This document shows, in pieces, positions 36,529 through 47,822 of a stretch of DNA of 64,000 nt (position 1 is its first letter; every line of letters begins with the position of its first letter). A program made the translations under genes and the position numbers. The stretch is from NCBI RefSeq assembly GCF_000218685.1, contig NW_006763291.1, forward strand, positions 829,789-893,788, written 5' to 3'. The notes under the pieces are model-generated. The model did no database searches. It had not been told where the DNA came from and worked only from the letters and a program-made list of their open reading frames with translations. The stretch is from Serpula lacrymans var. lacrymans S7.9 (lineage: Eukaryota > Basidiomycota > Agaricomycetes > Boletales > Serpulaceae).

Positions 36529-37234
36529 CGCATTGTTTGTATGGTAACTTATGGTTCAACACCGTATTTGACCTTTTATTAATCATAAAACCGTTGTTCG
36601 GCTGGCAGTCGAGGAATCATTTTGGATCTGTACCTTTTGACCATTGCGTCCACGTTTGAGAAGTTTGAATATGATTGCGTCGCATTTGTGCCTCAATGTG
36701 TTACGTCCAAAATGGCCTTCAAAATTCACCCACGTCAATATCTAGACTACTGCCTTTTGGTCCCCAATCTCTATGTTGCAATTCAGTCGACTTTCATCAA
36801 CCCGATTTGACTGCATGACACCCATTTTGATATAAGTGCTTTTTCAAACCATAACAATCAACGTTGTGTGGAGGACCAGGGCGTTCTCCCCTCGAGACTC
36901 TGGCCCGAACGTTGGCCGCTTTGGGCTGCTCTTTCCACTACGAAAGAAGTTGTTTTGTATTCTGTACAAGCCATCCTCTCTTCGACCCATGAAAGTATGT
37001 ATTTGAATTCATCTGGGCCTAGAAGTATCAGTGATCAGCGTGCTTTATTTGCGCCTATGAGTAGTTAATGCTAGCCTCTCGGTTCATCATCTCTCAGCCA
37101 CTTGACACCAAAAAAGGACCACGACGTTGTTTGGCAAAAGCCTCTGAAACAAACAAACGTTTACCGTGGTAACCCTGGGCCTGCGACTTGGATTAAACGA
37201 CAACCACCGAACTCATCTATACGCGGCTTATAAA
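36529..37234. other. Intergenic, about 700 bases
   Basis: This lies between aspartokinase and the exomer gene, both on the plus strand. No coding segment is recognised. The downstream promoter should lie here. Confidence 0.45.
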
Positions 37235-40178
37235 ATGGCGGAGGCGTCCTTCAAGGATGTACCCGAGCTTTTCGAAGTGTGGCGTTCGGTTCTCTTCTAT
37301 GAATTTTCCGCTGATTGAATCTTCAGGTGGACTTGGGTGAATCGTTGACTGCGCGTACAGAGAGCTTAGGTCAGGATTCTTTCAATAAGGCCACTTTCCA
37401 GTAACTGACGCATAACACAGCTTCTTTCAGGGAATTAGGACCTCCTGATCTATGCCATGTCGTGAAAAGCACAGGACGTAGTGGACAGCGTGATGTTCGT
37501 TCGCTTTTGAAGATATTTGTATTACCAGTACTGAAGTCCCAATGATAGCTCGGTTCTTACCACTTTGTCTCCGGGGTCGACGCTTCTTCTTCTGCATCAC
37601 TTGCCGCTTATATAAATTCTCTCACATATGCTATCGAAGACAACTCGGCGTGGTTCTCAAAAGGCACTGCGTGGAAAGTCAAAAATGGTTGTTTCTGGTG
37701 AGTAGTTGCTGGAAACACTATTCATGCTATTCGCTCAACTAAATCCTGATTGCACTCTCAGTTGCTTTAATGCCTTTTCTCGAGTTGATATACGCGTGGA
37801 CGTTAAAATTCCGGGTGGTGTCACGGCATATGTCGTTGATTTAAGAGGAGAGCGGTAAGTCTAACTAAATCCCTCCTATGATAAATATAAACTAACGCGC
37901 CTTAGTCACGAGGCCACGGCAGAAATATGGCAGGAAACTTATGTTTCTGCCTTGCTTCGTGCAATATTATACTCTGATGACCCAACCTACTGGTTAGACG
38001 CGTACCGCAAGCTTGATCCCATAACAACTCAAGAAGCAGAACTTCGTTTTCTGCAAGCTGCTGAGGCATTGTTCATGAAAGGTTTGTTCCAAACTTCTCA
38101 GCGGTGTCTCGATATTCATAGTAGTCTAGGTTGGCAAGTCGGGTCTGATCCAGAGATACAAGTTGCCACGGTAGTGTCTAATCATCTGACCGCTGGTATC
38201 ATGAAGTACTTTGGAGACAGCGGGAGATATCAACAAGCTGCCAATTTGTTCGAAAAGCTCACTGCTCGGGAGCTTGAAGTTGCGTCTCTTCTTGCTAAAA
38301 GTTACATGGGGATGAGTGAGTCGCAGCGTATGGGTATTTTGGTTGCTTTACCCTAATTAGTCTTGGTGCGTCAGACGAGGAAGTAAAGGCAGTTCAGATT
38401 ATGTCTGGTGCCATGAAGCAAACACCTCATTCTTATACTCTGTTGCATGTGCAAAGTGATTTTCTCCGAGCAAAAGGGAAATACGATTGGGCTCTCAAGC
38501 TCGCACGCGAGGCGGTCAATTGCGCTCCTAGCGAGTTTGTGACATGGGAGAAACTCACCGAGCTCTATATCGATATCAAGGACTTCGAATCTGTTGGTTT
38601 TTTTGTAGTTGTATGCGTATCGTTACTCACCAGGTTGGCATACAGGCATTGTTGACGCTCAACTCATGTCCAATGTTCACGTTCAATGGCCGGGATGCGC
38701 ACCGTAATCTTACACCAGCTCGAATTCACCTGCCATTCAAGCGACAAATCGGTGAAATACTACCTGAAAAAGTGAAAACAGAAGATGACGAGGTATGTTT
38801 TCTTTATTATACATGGACACATGATATTGATATCGGGTGCACAGGCTGATCCTGCTTTACAACGCCTTCCTGCTCCTGGCTTGCGCGGAACTTGGGCCAG
38901 AGCTTATTCCCTCCTCACTCGTCTAGTGTCAGAGATTGGATGGGACGAGCTCCTCAAGACACGGAGCTGCGTTTTCGTCATGGAGGAGGAGTACCGCATG
39001 CAAAAAGTAAACGTAGACATTCAGAGCGCCGGGTTGAAAAATGGCTCAGAAGATGACGCAAGCCAAGGAGTCATCCATGAGGATGGGACAGTTACTAAGC
39101 GTGTTCGCGATTCTGTGATCTCTGAAGGTACTACTCTTGCCGCAGATGGTGTTCCCGATACTATAGTCTCTGAAGGCACTGCCCTCGCCGCAGACGGTGA
39201 CGCTGATGATGACGCGTCCACGCGGGGTGTTGTGTCTAGTCACAGTCCACACATGTCAGGAACAATATCTGGGCCAGCAAGCAAGGAAGATGTTACCAAC
39301 GGCTCGTTGACTGTGGACATACCTATCATTAGGATATCCACTGAGTCTGATAGGGAAAGGGAATTGGCTGAAGAACAAGAGACGACCAAAGCACCCGTTA
39401 ACGGCTCGTCGAAGCCAGTTGCGTTGAATGCAGTCAGCCTTGCACTAGAGAAGCCTGTACAAGCTGCTGCAGGCGAAAAAGAGTTGGAGTCGCCTTCTCC
39501 GAACTCTGCTCAGGAGACATTCTCTTTCACTAACAAGCGTCTTTGCGAGCGTTGGCTTGATAATTTGTTTATGGTTCTATACGAAGTAAGTATCCTACCG
39601 ATGCCGTATCAGCACTCGTTGCATGGACTGACAATTTCCCTATCCTTCTTTCAGGATCTGCGGGTGTGGACCATATTCAGAGCTGAAGTAGCGCACTTTA
39701 AGACGCAGCACGTTGCATATCGTAAAACAGGCCTGGAATGGGAAATCCTTGGAGACCTCGGGCTCCGCCTACACCATAAAGAGGAGGCAAAGGAAGCTTA
39801 CCAGAGGTGCCTCGATTCAACCCGGTACTCTCAAAAGCCATGGGCCAAACTCCTTGAGATGTACGCGGATGAGGGCGATATCCAGCGGTCAATACAAGCT
39901 GCCATCCGTGTTGCTGCTTATCAATACGCCGATTACACAGAGATGACGGTTCGTTTTCTCAAGTTTTCTGCGCGGATAATTACTGATGCTACTCCATGTC
40001 TTCTTCACAGTATCCAACTTTAATTGCCCGATGCTTTTTTAAGCTAGGTCAGATACATGGACACGCCAAGATATCATTTACTCTTTTGAGCATGGGTCTT
40101 CCTGACCCGATTCTCAAGATTATGGATGGCTACCTTCAGTATGGCAAAGTATTCAAGGTAGAGGGCTATGATTTCTAA
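37235..40178 (+). CDS. Chs5-Arf1-binding protein (exomer ChAP, Bch1/Bud7-like)
   Basis: Cargo-binding subunit of the exomer coat, which moves chitin synthase and other proteins from the trans-Golgi to the cell surface. Built of TPR-like helices. The start MAEASFKDVPELFE is followed by short exons (VDLGESLTARTESL, then ASFRELGPPDLCHVVKSTGRS). Family segments: WFSKGTAWKVKNGCFWCFNAFSRVDIRVDVKIPGG, YVVDLRGERHEATAEIWQETYVSALLRAILYSDDP, YWLDAYRKLDP, ELEVASLLAKSYMGMNEEVKAVQIM, DWALKLAREAVNCAPSEFVTWEKLTELYIDI. C-terminal TPRs include KTGLEWEILGDLGLRLHHKEEAKEAYQRCLD and the end YLQYGKVFKVEGYDF. Between them (about 39000-39520) lies an acidic, probably disordered insert with two copies of a 16-residue repeat. 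At least six introns. Confidence 0.88.
39121..39204 (+). repeat. Two copies of a 48-base (16-residue) in-frame repeat
   Basis: Inside the exomer gene the sequence beginning TCTGAAGG recurs 48 bases later (39121 and 39169), encoding SEGTTLAADG and SEGTALAADG. The copies differ at several third positions. It is a coding repeat in a disordered segment. Confidence 0.7.
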
Positions 40179-41361
40179 TAATACGTCTTTCGCGTTGTTT
40201 TGTACATAAGTGATTTTATTCTTCTACTATCCGAGGTCTCCAATTACTGGCTCCATCTTTGACACATCATTATCCAGTACCTTTATGATTCGGAATCGAA
40301 CGTGCTTGTAGACAAGCTTGTGGATGTCTGAGCTGTGCAGCAAATCCTGTCATGGGCTGTGAATCTGTCTGACTTTGTTTGACGATGAATGATGGTTAGT
40401 GGCCGGCGATACTGTTTACCACCATGGTTGTAACTTGAAGGCAGTGGTATTCGATGAGCCTTGTTGGAGCTGGCATCTGGTCCAGGTGAAACGTCTACTA
40501 CCGATGGGCTCGTATCGTCACGTTGGGAAACTGGTAACAGTGCCTTGATTCGTACCACGACGATCCATTTAGGTTCGCAAGCACACGCCAACCATATGTA
40601 CTCTCCGAATTCCATTTTGTGGAGAGCGGAAATGAAGCTGAGATGAGAAAATCCGGGCTTTTAGGCTGTTCGAATGACGGATATGAATTGCTACCAACAC
40701 CCAGCACGGGTACACATGTGCTGTATGATCCTGTAAAGTGTTCCATGGATCACGAAAGAAGAACTTGAACAAGATACCGCTGGATCGATGTTGCACCGGC
40801 ATTGACAACTTACGAAATTGGGGTTAAACTGCCACAACATGGAACGTGCTTGAGGCTACAGCTTTTGGATGGTTGGTACCCCACCGTGATAGATCAATGG
40901 TAGCTGATACATCTCGGGGCAGAGAGAATACACCGAATGCTCTCAGGCTGAATACGATACCACGCAAAGAATAGCCTGGGCCTGGCGGTGAATTGAGTTT
41001 GGTTCGTGAATGGATGTACCATATAAGAGTGAGAATGAGGACACGGTTTATCGCAATCACGAAACATCCAACAAGGCTCTACCATCACATCGACAGGATT
41101 TAAGAACGTTTCGTGTTTGCTGTGGTCTCGCTCGAACGTAGAGGCTCGTGTGAAAAGGCGAATAAGCGACGGGCACCCGGAGCGCTTAAATTAGACGCCT
41201 CCCGGATCTCCGGTGTAGCCGGAGCGAGATTCCGTTCAAATTCAGATTCCATGGCATCGTCTTTCACCAGCAATTTGTTAGTAACTCGAAGACCTTACCT
41301 TGCAACAGCGAACAAGGTAAAAGATCTAGCTGCTCTTTCATATCACACAAACGCCCATAAA
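40179..41361. other. Intergenic, 1.2 kb, no convincing gene
   Basis: Between the exomer gene and the coiled-coil gene. The minus strand has three short open frames (40283-40615, 40498-40746, 40824-41060) that I could not join into a known protein. The coiled-coil frame is also open upstream to about 41113, so its 5' end may extend into this stretch. Confidence 0.4.
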
Positions 41362-42681
41362 ATGTCGCATTCTCCACCTATACAACGTCTGTCTACTGCT
41401 AGCTCCAACAGCAACTTGAAGCGGGAGGAAAATCTCATCAATGCATACGAGGCTGAGGAGGAACGCATTATCAATGTTCTATCGCGCAAGCTGGAGCAGG
41501 TACGTACATGTTTCAGAGCTTGGCTAACCACGAGGCTCACCCTTTGACAGTTACGAGAGGAGAAGATTGACCTCGAAAATGCTCTTGAAGCTGAATCTGA
41601 GTCTCACGTAAACAGGCTGAGCAGAGAGCTTTCTGCCCTCCGACTAGCACAACAGCAACAACTCTCGGGGACGAATGGCTCGATATCTGCTTCACCGGAA
41701 ATGAGAGTAGGTCTCCAAACCTTTATGTCTGCCAGCATCCCTACCAGTATGCCGAGCGCAGAGGTAATGTTAGAAGCCATGCGGCGGGAGAACGAACACC
41801 TACGCAATAGACTTGTTGACACTGAGAGGGATTATATTCGGATATCGCGGTTAAATGAAATATATCGTGAAGAACTCATTGAGCATCGCAGACGTGTGAG
41901 TGGCGTTTCGTTGTGTGTCATCGCCTTGTTCGGGTGTTGACTGTGATCTTCACAGCTTGGGCTGCCTGTAGATAATTTAATAGGGTTGTCTTCGGTGGAT
42001 CCCTATTCACAGCCAACACACCGAAGATCAGTATCTAACATGTCCTCTCCAAGCACCTCTGTCATTCAATCGCATACTTCACGAGCGGCTCGCCCTGTCC
42101 CTGGTGGCGTCCCTATTCCCCGTCCGCCGTCGCAGCTACATCGACCTATTCACAACGCATCTGAAACTAACACCCCACTCTCCCATTCACCATCCTCATC
42201 AGAATCCCCGTTTCCATTTTCACCTTTAATGTCCACAAACCCTGCCAGTTTCGTCAGCAACAGTACTCAGCTCACTAGTCCGCCATCGTCAGCTTCGTTT
42301 TCCAATCCTCCTGCGCCATATCCTCCTCCCTCTCATACACTGACCTACCCAGTGGTACCTCCACCATCTCTGTCTTCATCATTCGGTTCTCCCACAGTAT
42401 CGCTCTTGCCCCGCAGAGACCATTCATTATCTCCTGTAGATCCGGCCAGCCGGCGAAATTCTAATGCAAGAGGTAATTTTGAACGCCGAAGGCCTGAAAA
42501 TGGTTCATATGCCAGTCGTAGCCAAAGCAGGAGAGGGAGCGTTGAACGAGGTGCGAGAGTAGCAGAGACTGGCACGCTTGTACCTCGCAGTCGGGCGAGC
42601 AGCCAGAGTTCACCACTCGCGTCTACCGCCGAGGCCCCTGTACCACTGGAGGGGTTAGTCAAGGGAGGTCAAAAGCTATGA
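41362..42681 (+). CDS. CCDC6-like (DUF2046) coiled-coil protein
   Basis: A coiled-coil protein resembling the CCDC6 family; the fungal role is not established. The chosen start is MSHSPPIQRLSTASSN. The core is NLINAYEAEEERIINVLSRKLEQ|LREEKIDLENALEAE and SHVNRLSRELSALRLAQQQQ, typical of the family, then AEVMLEAMRRENEHLRNRLVDTERDYIRISRLNEIYREELIEHRRRL, a second coil. Introns interrupt after KLEQ (about 41500) and after HRRR (about 41895). The remaining 230 residues are Ser/Pro-rich and low in complexity (e.g. SHSPSSSESPFPFSPL), then Arg/Ser-rich near the end, probably disordered and phosphorylated. An in-frame ATG at 41251 would add 37 residues. The family call rests on the coiled core only. 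Confidence 0.8.
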
Positions 42682-42786
42682 AACTCAGACTCAGTTATCC
42701 GTGTTATCTTCTCTTCTCTCTTGCACATTGTACTAGTCATCCCATATTTCTTGCGTATGGACATCGAGGCTGTGTAACATACTGGA

Positions 42787-42808
42787 TTTTTTTTTTTTTT
42801 TTTTTTTT
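42787..42808 (+). repeat. Homopolymer run of 22 T
   Basis: Twenty-two consecutive T residues between the coiled-coil gene and the heat-shock promoter. It could be a nucleosome-excluding poly(dA:dT) element; its true length is uncertain because such runs are prone to sequencing error. Confidence 0.85.
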
Positions 42809-42971
42809 GATTTCGCAGCCACCCGCCCATATAAGTCGAACAATGCTATTTCCCGAATAGGAAAGCCCGCCCAGGTCCCCGCCGTGCACCTCGTGGTCGT
42901 GAGACAGTTCGGATCCGGACAATGCAGCACGAGTCAGAGTTCACCCGAGCGTCGCTGTTTGGCGCCCGCCA

Positions 42972-42978
42972 TATAAAA
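42972..42978 (+). promoter_or_regulatory. TATA box of the small heat-shock gene
   Basis: TATAAAA about 45 bases upstream of the start codon at 43022, a plausible position for a strongly inducible gene with a short leader. Confidence 0.55.
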
Positions 42979-43021
42979 GCTTGCGCATGGCCTTCAACAT
43001 CGCCGCCTTTCTTTTGTAACC

Positions 43022-44156
43022 ATGTCATATCAATTTCCATACAATGTTGGGGGATATTCCTCAACGCCCACTACTCCACGTACAACATACCCATGGGAAG
43101 ATCAGTGTCAGCAGCCTGAACAGCATCAAAATCAGCAACAGCAACAACAGCAAGATGTGTATAGTGCCAGTCCACCAGCAATCATTCAATTGCAAGAACA
43201 AGTACCAATAGTCCCTAGTCAGAATCCTGTTGGTCGTGAGGGTGAATCGCTGCGAATGCAGCATTCCGCATCAGCAATGATGTCGGCACATGGAAGGCCA
43301 GAAGGCCCTAGCGGGGACATGAGGCCTCTTATCCATGTTGACACGACGCGCTCTGTTCATGCGAGTTCCAGTCCACCTTCTGCAGGAGGGATGTCCGGAC
43401 CTGGGCCTATAAGGGCAAGGGTATCGCCCACTCATACAGATGTGCGGCTGGTATCACATCCCTATATGCGCCCTCAAAGCGCAGGTGGGTCAGGAGGAGC
43501 GAATGTGAGACATCGCAGAGAGCATGAACATAATGTGAGGTTTACTGGTCAACCATCAACCCACGCGATGCCCGCTCCAGCCACGACCTCAGGACGAACA
43601 GCAAGCCGCGCGTCAGCTACAGGCTCTGCGAGGTGAGTAGACTTACGTTCTCACGAGCACGCAAAGCGTGTGGTTATGATCCACCTCGCAGCTCCTCGCT
43701 TATTAGCCCCTCATACCATCAAATACCACTCCCCGACAATCGCCCAAGTCGATTCATCATTCGGACAGATGTCCACTACAACTCGGAAACTAACACGTTG
43801 ACGGCCATGCTGGAGTTGCCGGGTTTGAAGAAGACCGACCTGAGCATCGTTCTGTCTAGGTGTCCCTACAATCGCGTGAAACAAGTCGTTGTCTCGGGAA
43901 GATCAAGACCAGTCCTCCCCGATAATGGCTATGCTGTAAAAGAACGAAAGTTTGGCGACTTTACGCGAACATTGGTTGTGCCTTCGGAGACGAAGGTGAG
44001 TGGCGCCATCTTATGCCCGAGCTCAAGCAGATATGCTGAAAATTCCAACAGAAGGAGGACTTATCCGCTGAGATGCAGGATGGCATACTCACTATCAAAA
44101 TTTCTTGCGGACCGACCGCAGAGTCAGAAGGATCCCAAGAGATCGCGATCCAATGA
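43022..44156 (+). CDS. Small heat-shock protein (Hsp20/alpha-crystallin) with Gln-rich N-terminus
   Basis: An ATP-independent holdase chaperone that keeps unfolded proteins soluble. Three exons: 43022-43632, 43692-43995 and 44052-44156, with consensus splice sites (GTGAGT...GCAG and GTGAGT...ACAG), total 339 residues. Residues 1-225 are low in complexity: a Gln-rich stretch at about 34-47, then Ser/Pro/Gly-rich sequence. The alpha-crystallin domain covers about 225-335: FIIRTDVHYNSETNTLTAMLELPGLKKTDLSIVLS, KFGDFTRTLVVPSETK|KEDLSAEMQDGILTIKI. DGILTIKI is the conserved A-x-x-x-G-x-L family signature. The C-terminal tail is short (ESEGSQEIAIQ) and ends with I-x-I/V-like IAI. The protein is about twice as long as common fungal Hsp20s because of the N-terminal region. 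Confidence 0.9.
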
Positions 44157-44642
44157 GTGACTTCAACTTCGTCCATGAATCTTCAAAACATCAAAATAAT
44201 CTCGACACTTTCCAGATCTCCGGCAAGAGAACAATGATGCATGCTGAACTTACTCTCACTCACTGTTTTTGGTGCTTTCAGTAAATCCAAAATGTCTATA
44301 AACCAGCTCTATCACCCCGTCTATCACCTGTCTTGGCTTTTCTTATACCCTTCCTCTTGCGACTCCTCAAAGACATGTTGTCATACATCCAATTCACCAG
44401 TCAATCCTGGCCCACGGGTTTCTCTCCTCTTAGTAGTATTTCCGTACTTTTACAATATAAATATATATATACCAACAAAAGACATACAATTACATTATAC
44501 AATCGCTCTTCTCTCTCCTGTAGCATATAGTTACCTTTATTTATTACCTAGCTAGTCTTCATCCACACCGCTTTGTAAACCCGAGCTTGATCCCAAACAA
44601 AAACGGTTTACTATGAGTCGCGTGTGATTCTGAGTCTGATGA
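44157..44642. other. Convergent intergenic, about 490 bases
   Basis: Between the stops of the heat-shock gene (+) and the secreted-protein gene (-). An AT-rich segment with alternating TA occurs near 44459-44472. No gene is recognised. Confidence 0.45.
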
Positions 44643-46560
44643 TTATGATTGAACCAGCAACGGATTGCGATGAGCTTCACGATTCTTCTTCTGGTCCTTG
44701 TTAAGCTTCTTCGACCATGTCCACCCAACGTAGATCGGAAAAGAGCCTTCGGGATAATATCCACTCGAGACCTCTGTTCCGCCCTTTCGCTCGCACATCC
44801 GGGGCTGCGCAAGAGGAGCCATGGAGTCTCGTTGTACTGTGGACTCCGCAAGCAAGCCATTGATAGCGGATTCATCTACGAACACAGGCGTTCGAGCATC
44901 TTCTGATAGATAGTGAACAGGCGTGATGTCGGAAAGATAAGGAGAAGGCTGGGAGACAACTGATATATCGACATCAAAACGATCATGTCGACTGAGGAAT
45001 GGTTTTCCATCCATAACATAACCCTTCGACCGAGGAACCCAGTCGTCCTCATCGGGATCAATTTCTTCTAAAACTTCCTCACGCAGATTGAGAACCAGTA
45101 AGAGCTGGCTTTTCAGCCTTTGATAATAAGTCGCGAAGTCGGGAATTGCCTGATCGTCCACATGAAGTGGCAAAGAAATAGGCTCTGAAGATGTGGAGAT
45201 GACAACGGAGTTTGCGATCTCATCCTCGGATGGAGTTGGGAATTTGACCTTTGACCTTTGAGAGAGGATGTGGTCCGTGTTCCACGCACCGAACAAGTCC
45301 CGGTCGAATTCAGCACGTAAATGATAGCGTAAATTTACGCCAGATTCATTCCCTGCCTTGCCGTACATTTCGAAAAGTTCAGATTCGAGGGTTTGGACAC
45401 GCAGATCTTGTATGTCGATGAAAAGCTCGACTTCGGCTCTGTTTGCAAGACCGGTGCGATGAACCACAATGTTGACGTCTTGATCAAAGCCTGAGGTTTG
45501 GAATGAATGTACGTTAATAGGTTTGAGATATAGTGGAATATATTATTTACCTTGTACAAAGGTTCTCTTGGGAGGAAGGGTGACTTCTACGGTGAAGTTG
45601 CTCCGCATTGGGTCATTGCCATTTTGATCGCCGTAAAGGGGCGATTTGGATTTCTTAGCCGTCGTGTTTACTACCTCTGAAGCACCATCGACGCTGGGAT
45701 ACGCCGGTATGAATGAGGTGAAACCAGCCTGGATCTCTTGTACCGTTCCGTTACCAAAGTGAACCTCCGTGAAATATTCATATATGGATTGAACATCGAC
45801 GACATCATTCTGAAATTAGTACGTTAGTGGTGGTCATTTTAAGAAGTGAATATATCACAAACCCCATCCCCGCCCACACTAAAGCTGTTTATATAGTCTA
45901 AACCAGGCGGATAGTTCGTGTTGGGGATAAGAAGACCAAATTCTTGTATGAGTTCAGAAATCTGTCCTGCTACAAGAAGGGTATCAGATACGAGATCATC
46001 AGATACCGTTCATTATACGCACCATCGCTGTACTGGGGTTGTTTCAGGACGTGTTTGACCTCGAAGGCAATCCTCTCTTCTTCATAAATTGTCCACACTG
46101 TGTCGTTAAGAAGGCGATCCTCCCAAATTTCTAGTTCAGTGTCATTGACAACTCCAATATCTGGACACAAAACACCACGAAGGGGCCCACTAAAAGGGCA
46201 TTCCGACACCGGTCTAGGACGCTGCATTCCAGGTTGTCTACAAATCACAGATCAACAAAAGTCAGACATACAAATGCAGCGAGTAAGTAAATATGTTGAG
46301 ACTTACAAAACCCTGAGAAACGCCCGCTCTTTAAAACGCAGTCCAAGTACGAGTTTCTCGACATCCGGGCAAAGCCCGTCAAGCCTCACCTTCACATCTC
46401 CTTGCAGCACATGTCCGGGAGTTAGATCTGGAGCTCTCACCCAAGGTCGAGCACGACAGTCTGCCACCTCTGGGGTGGAAGAATCGATAAGTTGGCTACT
46501 AGTCTTGGCAGTCCCAGCTGCCAGAAAAAAGAACAAAGGTAGGAGATTTAGCTTGTGCAT
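44643..46560 (-). CDS. Secreted protein of unknown function, faint arrestin-like features
   Basis: Start ATG at 46560. MHKLNLLPLFFFLAAGTAKT is a clear signal peptide. The first exon continues PDLTPGHVLQGDVKVRLDGL and LVLGLRFKERAFLRVL, which resembles the first strands of an arrestin fold (PG-x5-G-x-V...L), though this is only a pattern. Five exons join in frame: ...FLRVL|QPGMQRPRP, ...YSD|AGQISELIQEF, ...SVGGDG|NDVVDVQSIYE, and ...KRTFVQ|GFDQDVNIVVHR. N-glycosylation sequons are present (NDT, NGT, NTT, NFT). The C-terminal 80 residues contain SSGYYPEGSFPIYVGWTWSKKLN and end LLVQS at 44643. About 560 residues. I do not know the family; it lacks catalytic motifs that I recognise. Confidence 0.65.
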
Positions 46561-47822
46561 GCTACTAGATGGTGTTCAGAGATGAGGTGCTCCGGTGCTC
46601 TTTTATAAACAACTGGCTTGTATCGGGATCAGGGATCAGCTGCGGTGTGCAGTACAACCACATGACACAGATGTTTGAGAAGTGCCTGTCAGTACGTACA
46701 GTAGATGTAATTGATGGATGACGACTGAGCTTCTTACGGTGAGGTCGTTGGCAACTTAAACTTCAAGTTGGCCATTCCAAGGAAGCATAACGAATCGGTG
46801 ATAAAGCTGTATTTAGATTGTCCGCCAATTGGCTGCCAGGCGCGGCGACCTGAATACAAAAATTGGGTGTTACATTGATTCAACAAGCATCTCTCGGCTT
46901 CTTGATAAATTGAGCGTCAAACAAAGCGGTTTTGATCCTACTCACCGCCTCTGCTTGTATTTGAAGCCTTAGTAAGCTACACAATCTATTGTTTGGAAAC
47001 CTTCGACAGATCCCTGAGGCTAGCAAACAGTTATAGCATGGTTTGGTACTATCTTGCTGTCGGTGTCCTGTGTGAAGTTTTGATCTACATAATAGACTGT
47101 ACGTGTACTCCGAGGCCGCGGTACTGAGCAGATAGTGAGTATGCAGGCGCAATACATTGTTTACGTTAAGTCTGACTAACTTGGATAGGCTTTGGTGTCC
47201 CCACATGTAAACAAAGGCGGTGAGTGGAGCAAACTCAAACCAGGATGATGAAACTAGCTGTCAGTGTCAAAATCAATAAGTCACAGCCACTGCTAATAGC
47301 CTCCTATAAGTAGACCATATTGACAGGAATAGAGTTATTCCTGACCTTGTAACGCCAGCAACGTGTGGGTGGCGACAGGCAACCAAAGGATGAAGCACGA
47401 TGAAACTGCAATTTACTAGGCATTACTGACATGCTATCTGTGATTAAGATCTGGTTCGAGCTGCCGCTGATTGCAAAACAATAGGCTGTCGGAGAGATAG
47501 CTGGGATTCAACAAGGCTTGTGAAATGTCCTGGTAATACATCCTGCAGTCTTTACTGCAACAAAATCCCTTGGCTCTTGTCCTGTGTATGCACGTTGAAG
47601 AAGCAGTGACCAGCCTCTCAAATCAAATTTCCACCACAGTATTGGGTAAGAAAAAGAATATATTGATGCAATTAAATGTTTACAGTGGATATACGACTAC
47701 ACATTACAATTATGAACCTATCGATATAAAATGCCAGGAAAATTGAAATGGATCTAGAAAGAACATCATAGGATTAGGTGAAAAGCATTCAAACACGCTG
47801 TCCATTGACACTCACCATTGTT
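46561..47822. other. Intergenic, 1.3 kb, no gene seen
   Basis: Between the secreted-protein start and the megasynthase stop, both on the minus strand. A minus-strand open frame at 46880-47206 does not resemble a known protein. The secreted-protein promoter should lie in the left part. Confidence 0.45.

Larger units (their letters stand above)
42682..43021. promoter_or_regulatory. Promoter region of the small heat-shock gene
   Basis: About 340 bases upstream of the heat-shock ATG. A TATAAAA box lies at 42972-42978, about 45 bases before the ATG. TTCCCGAA at 42850-42857 fits two adjoining units of a heat-shock element (TTCnnGAA), but a third unit is not clear. A run of 22 T lies at 42787-42808. 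Confidence 0.45.

Noticed and set aside
40283..41088. Minus-strand open frames that together hint at a membrane anchor followed by a Pro-rich hinge, as in cytochrome P450
   Set aside because: No heme-binding loop, I-helix or ExxR motif follows, and the pieces could not be joined in one frame.
46880..47206. Minus-strand 108-codon frame between the secreted protein and the megasynthase
   Set aside because: Cys- and Leu-rich but unlike any family I know, and no splice-supported extension.
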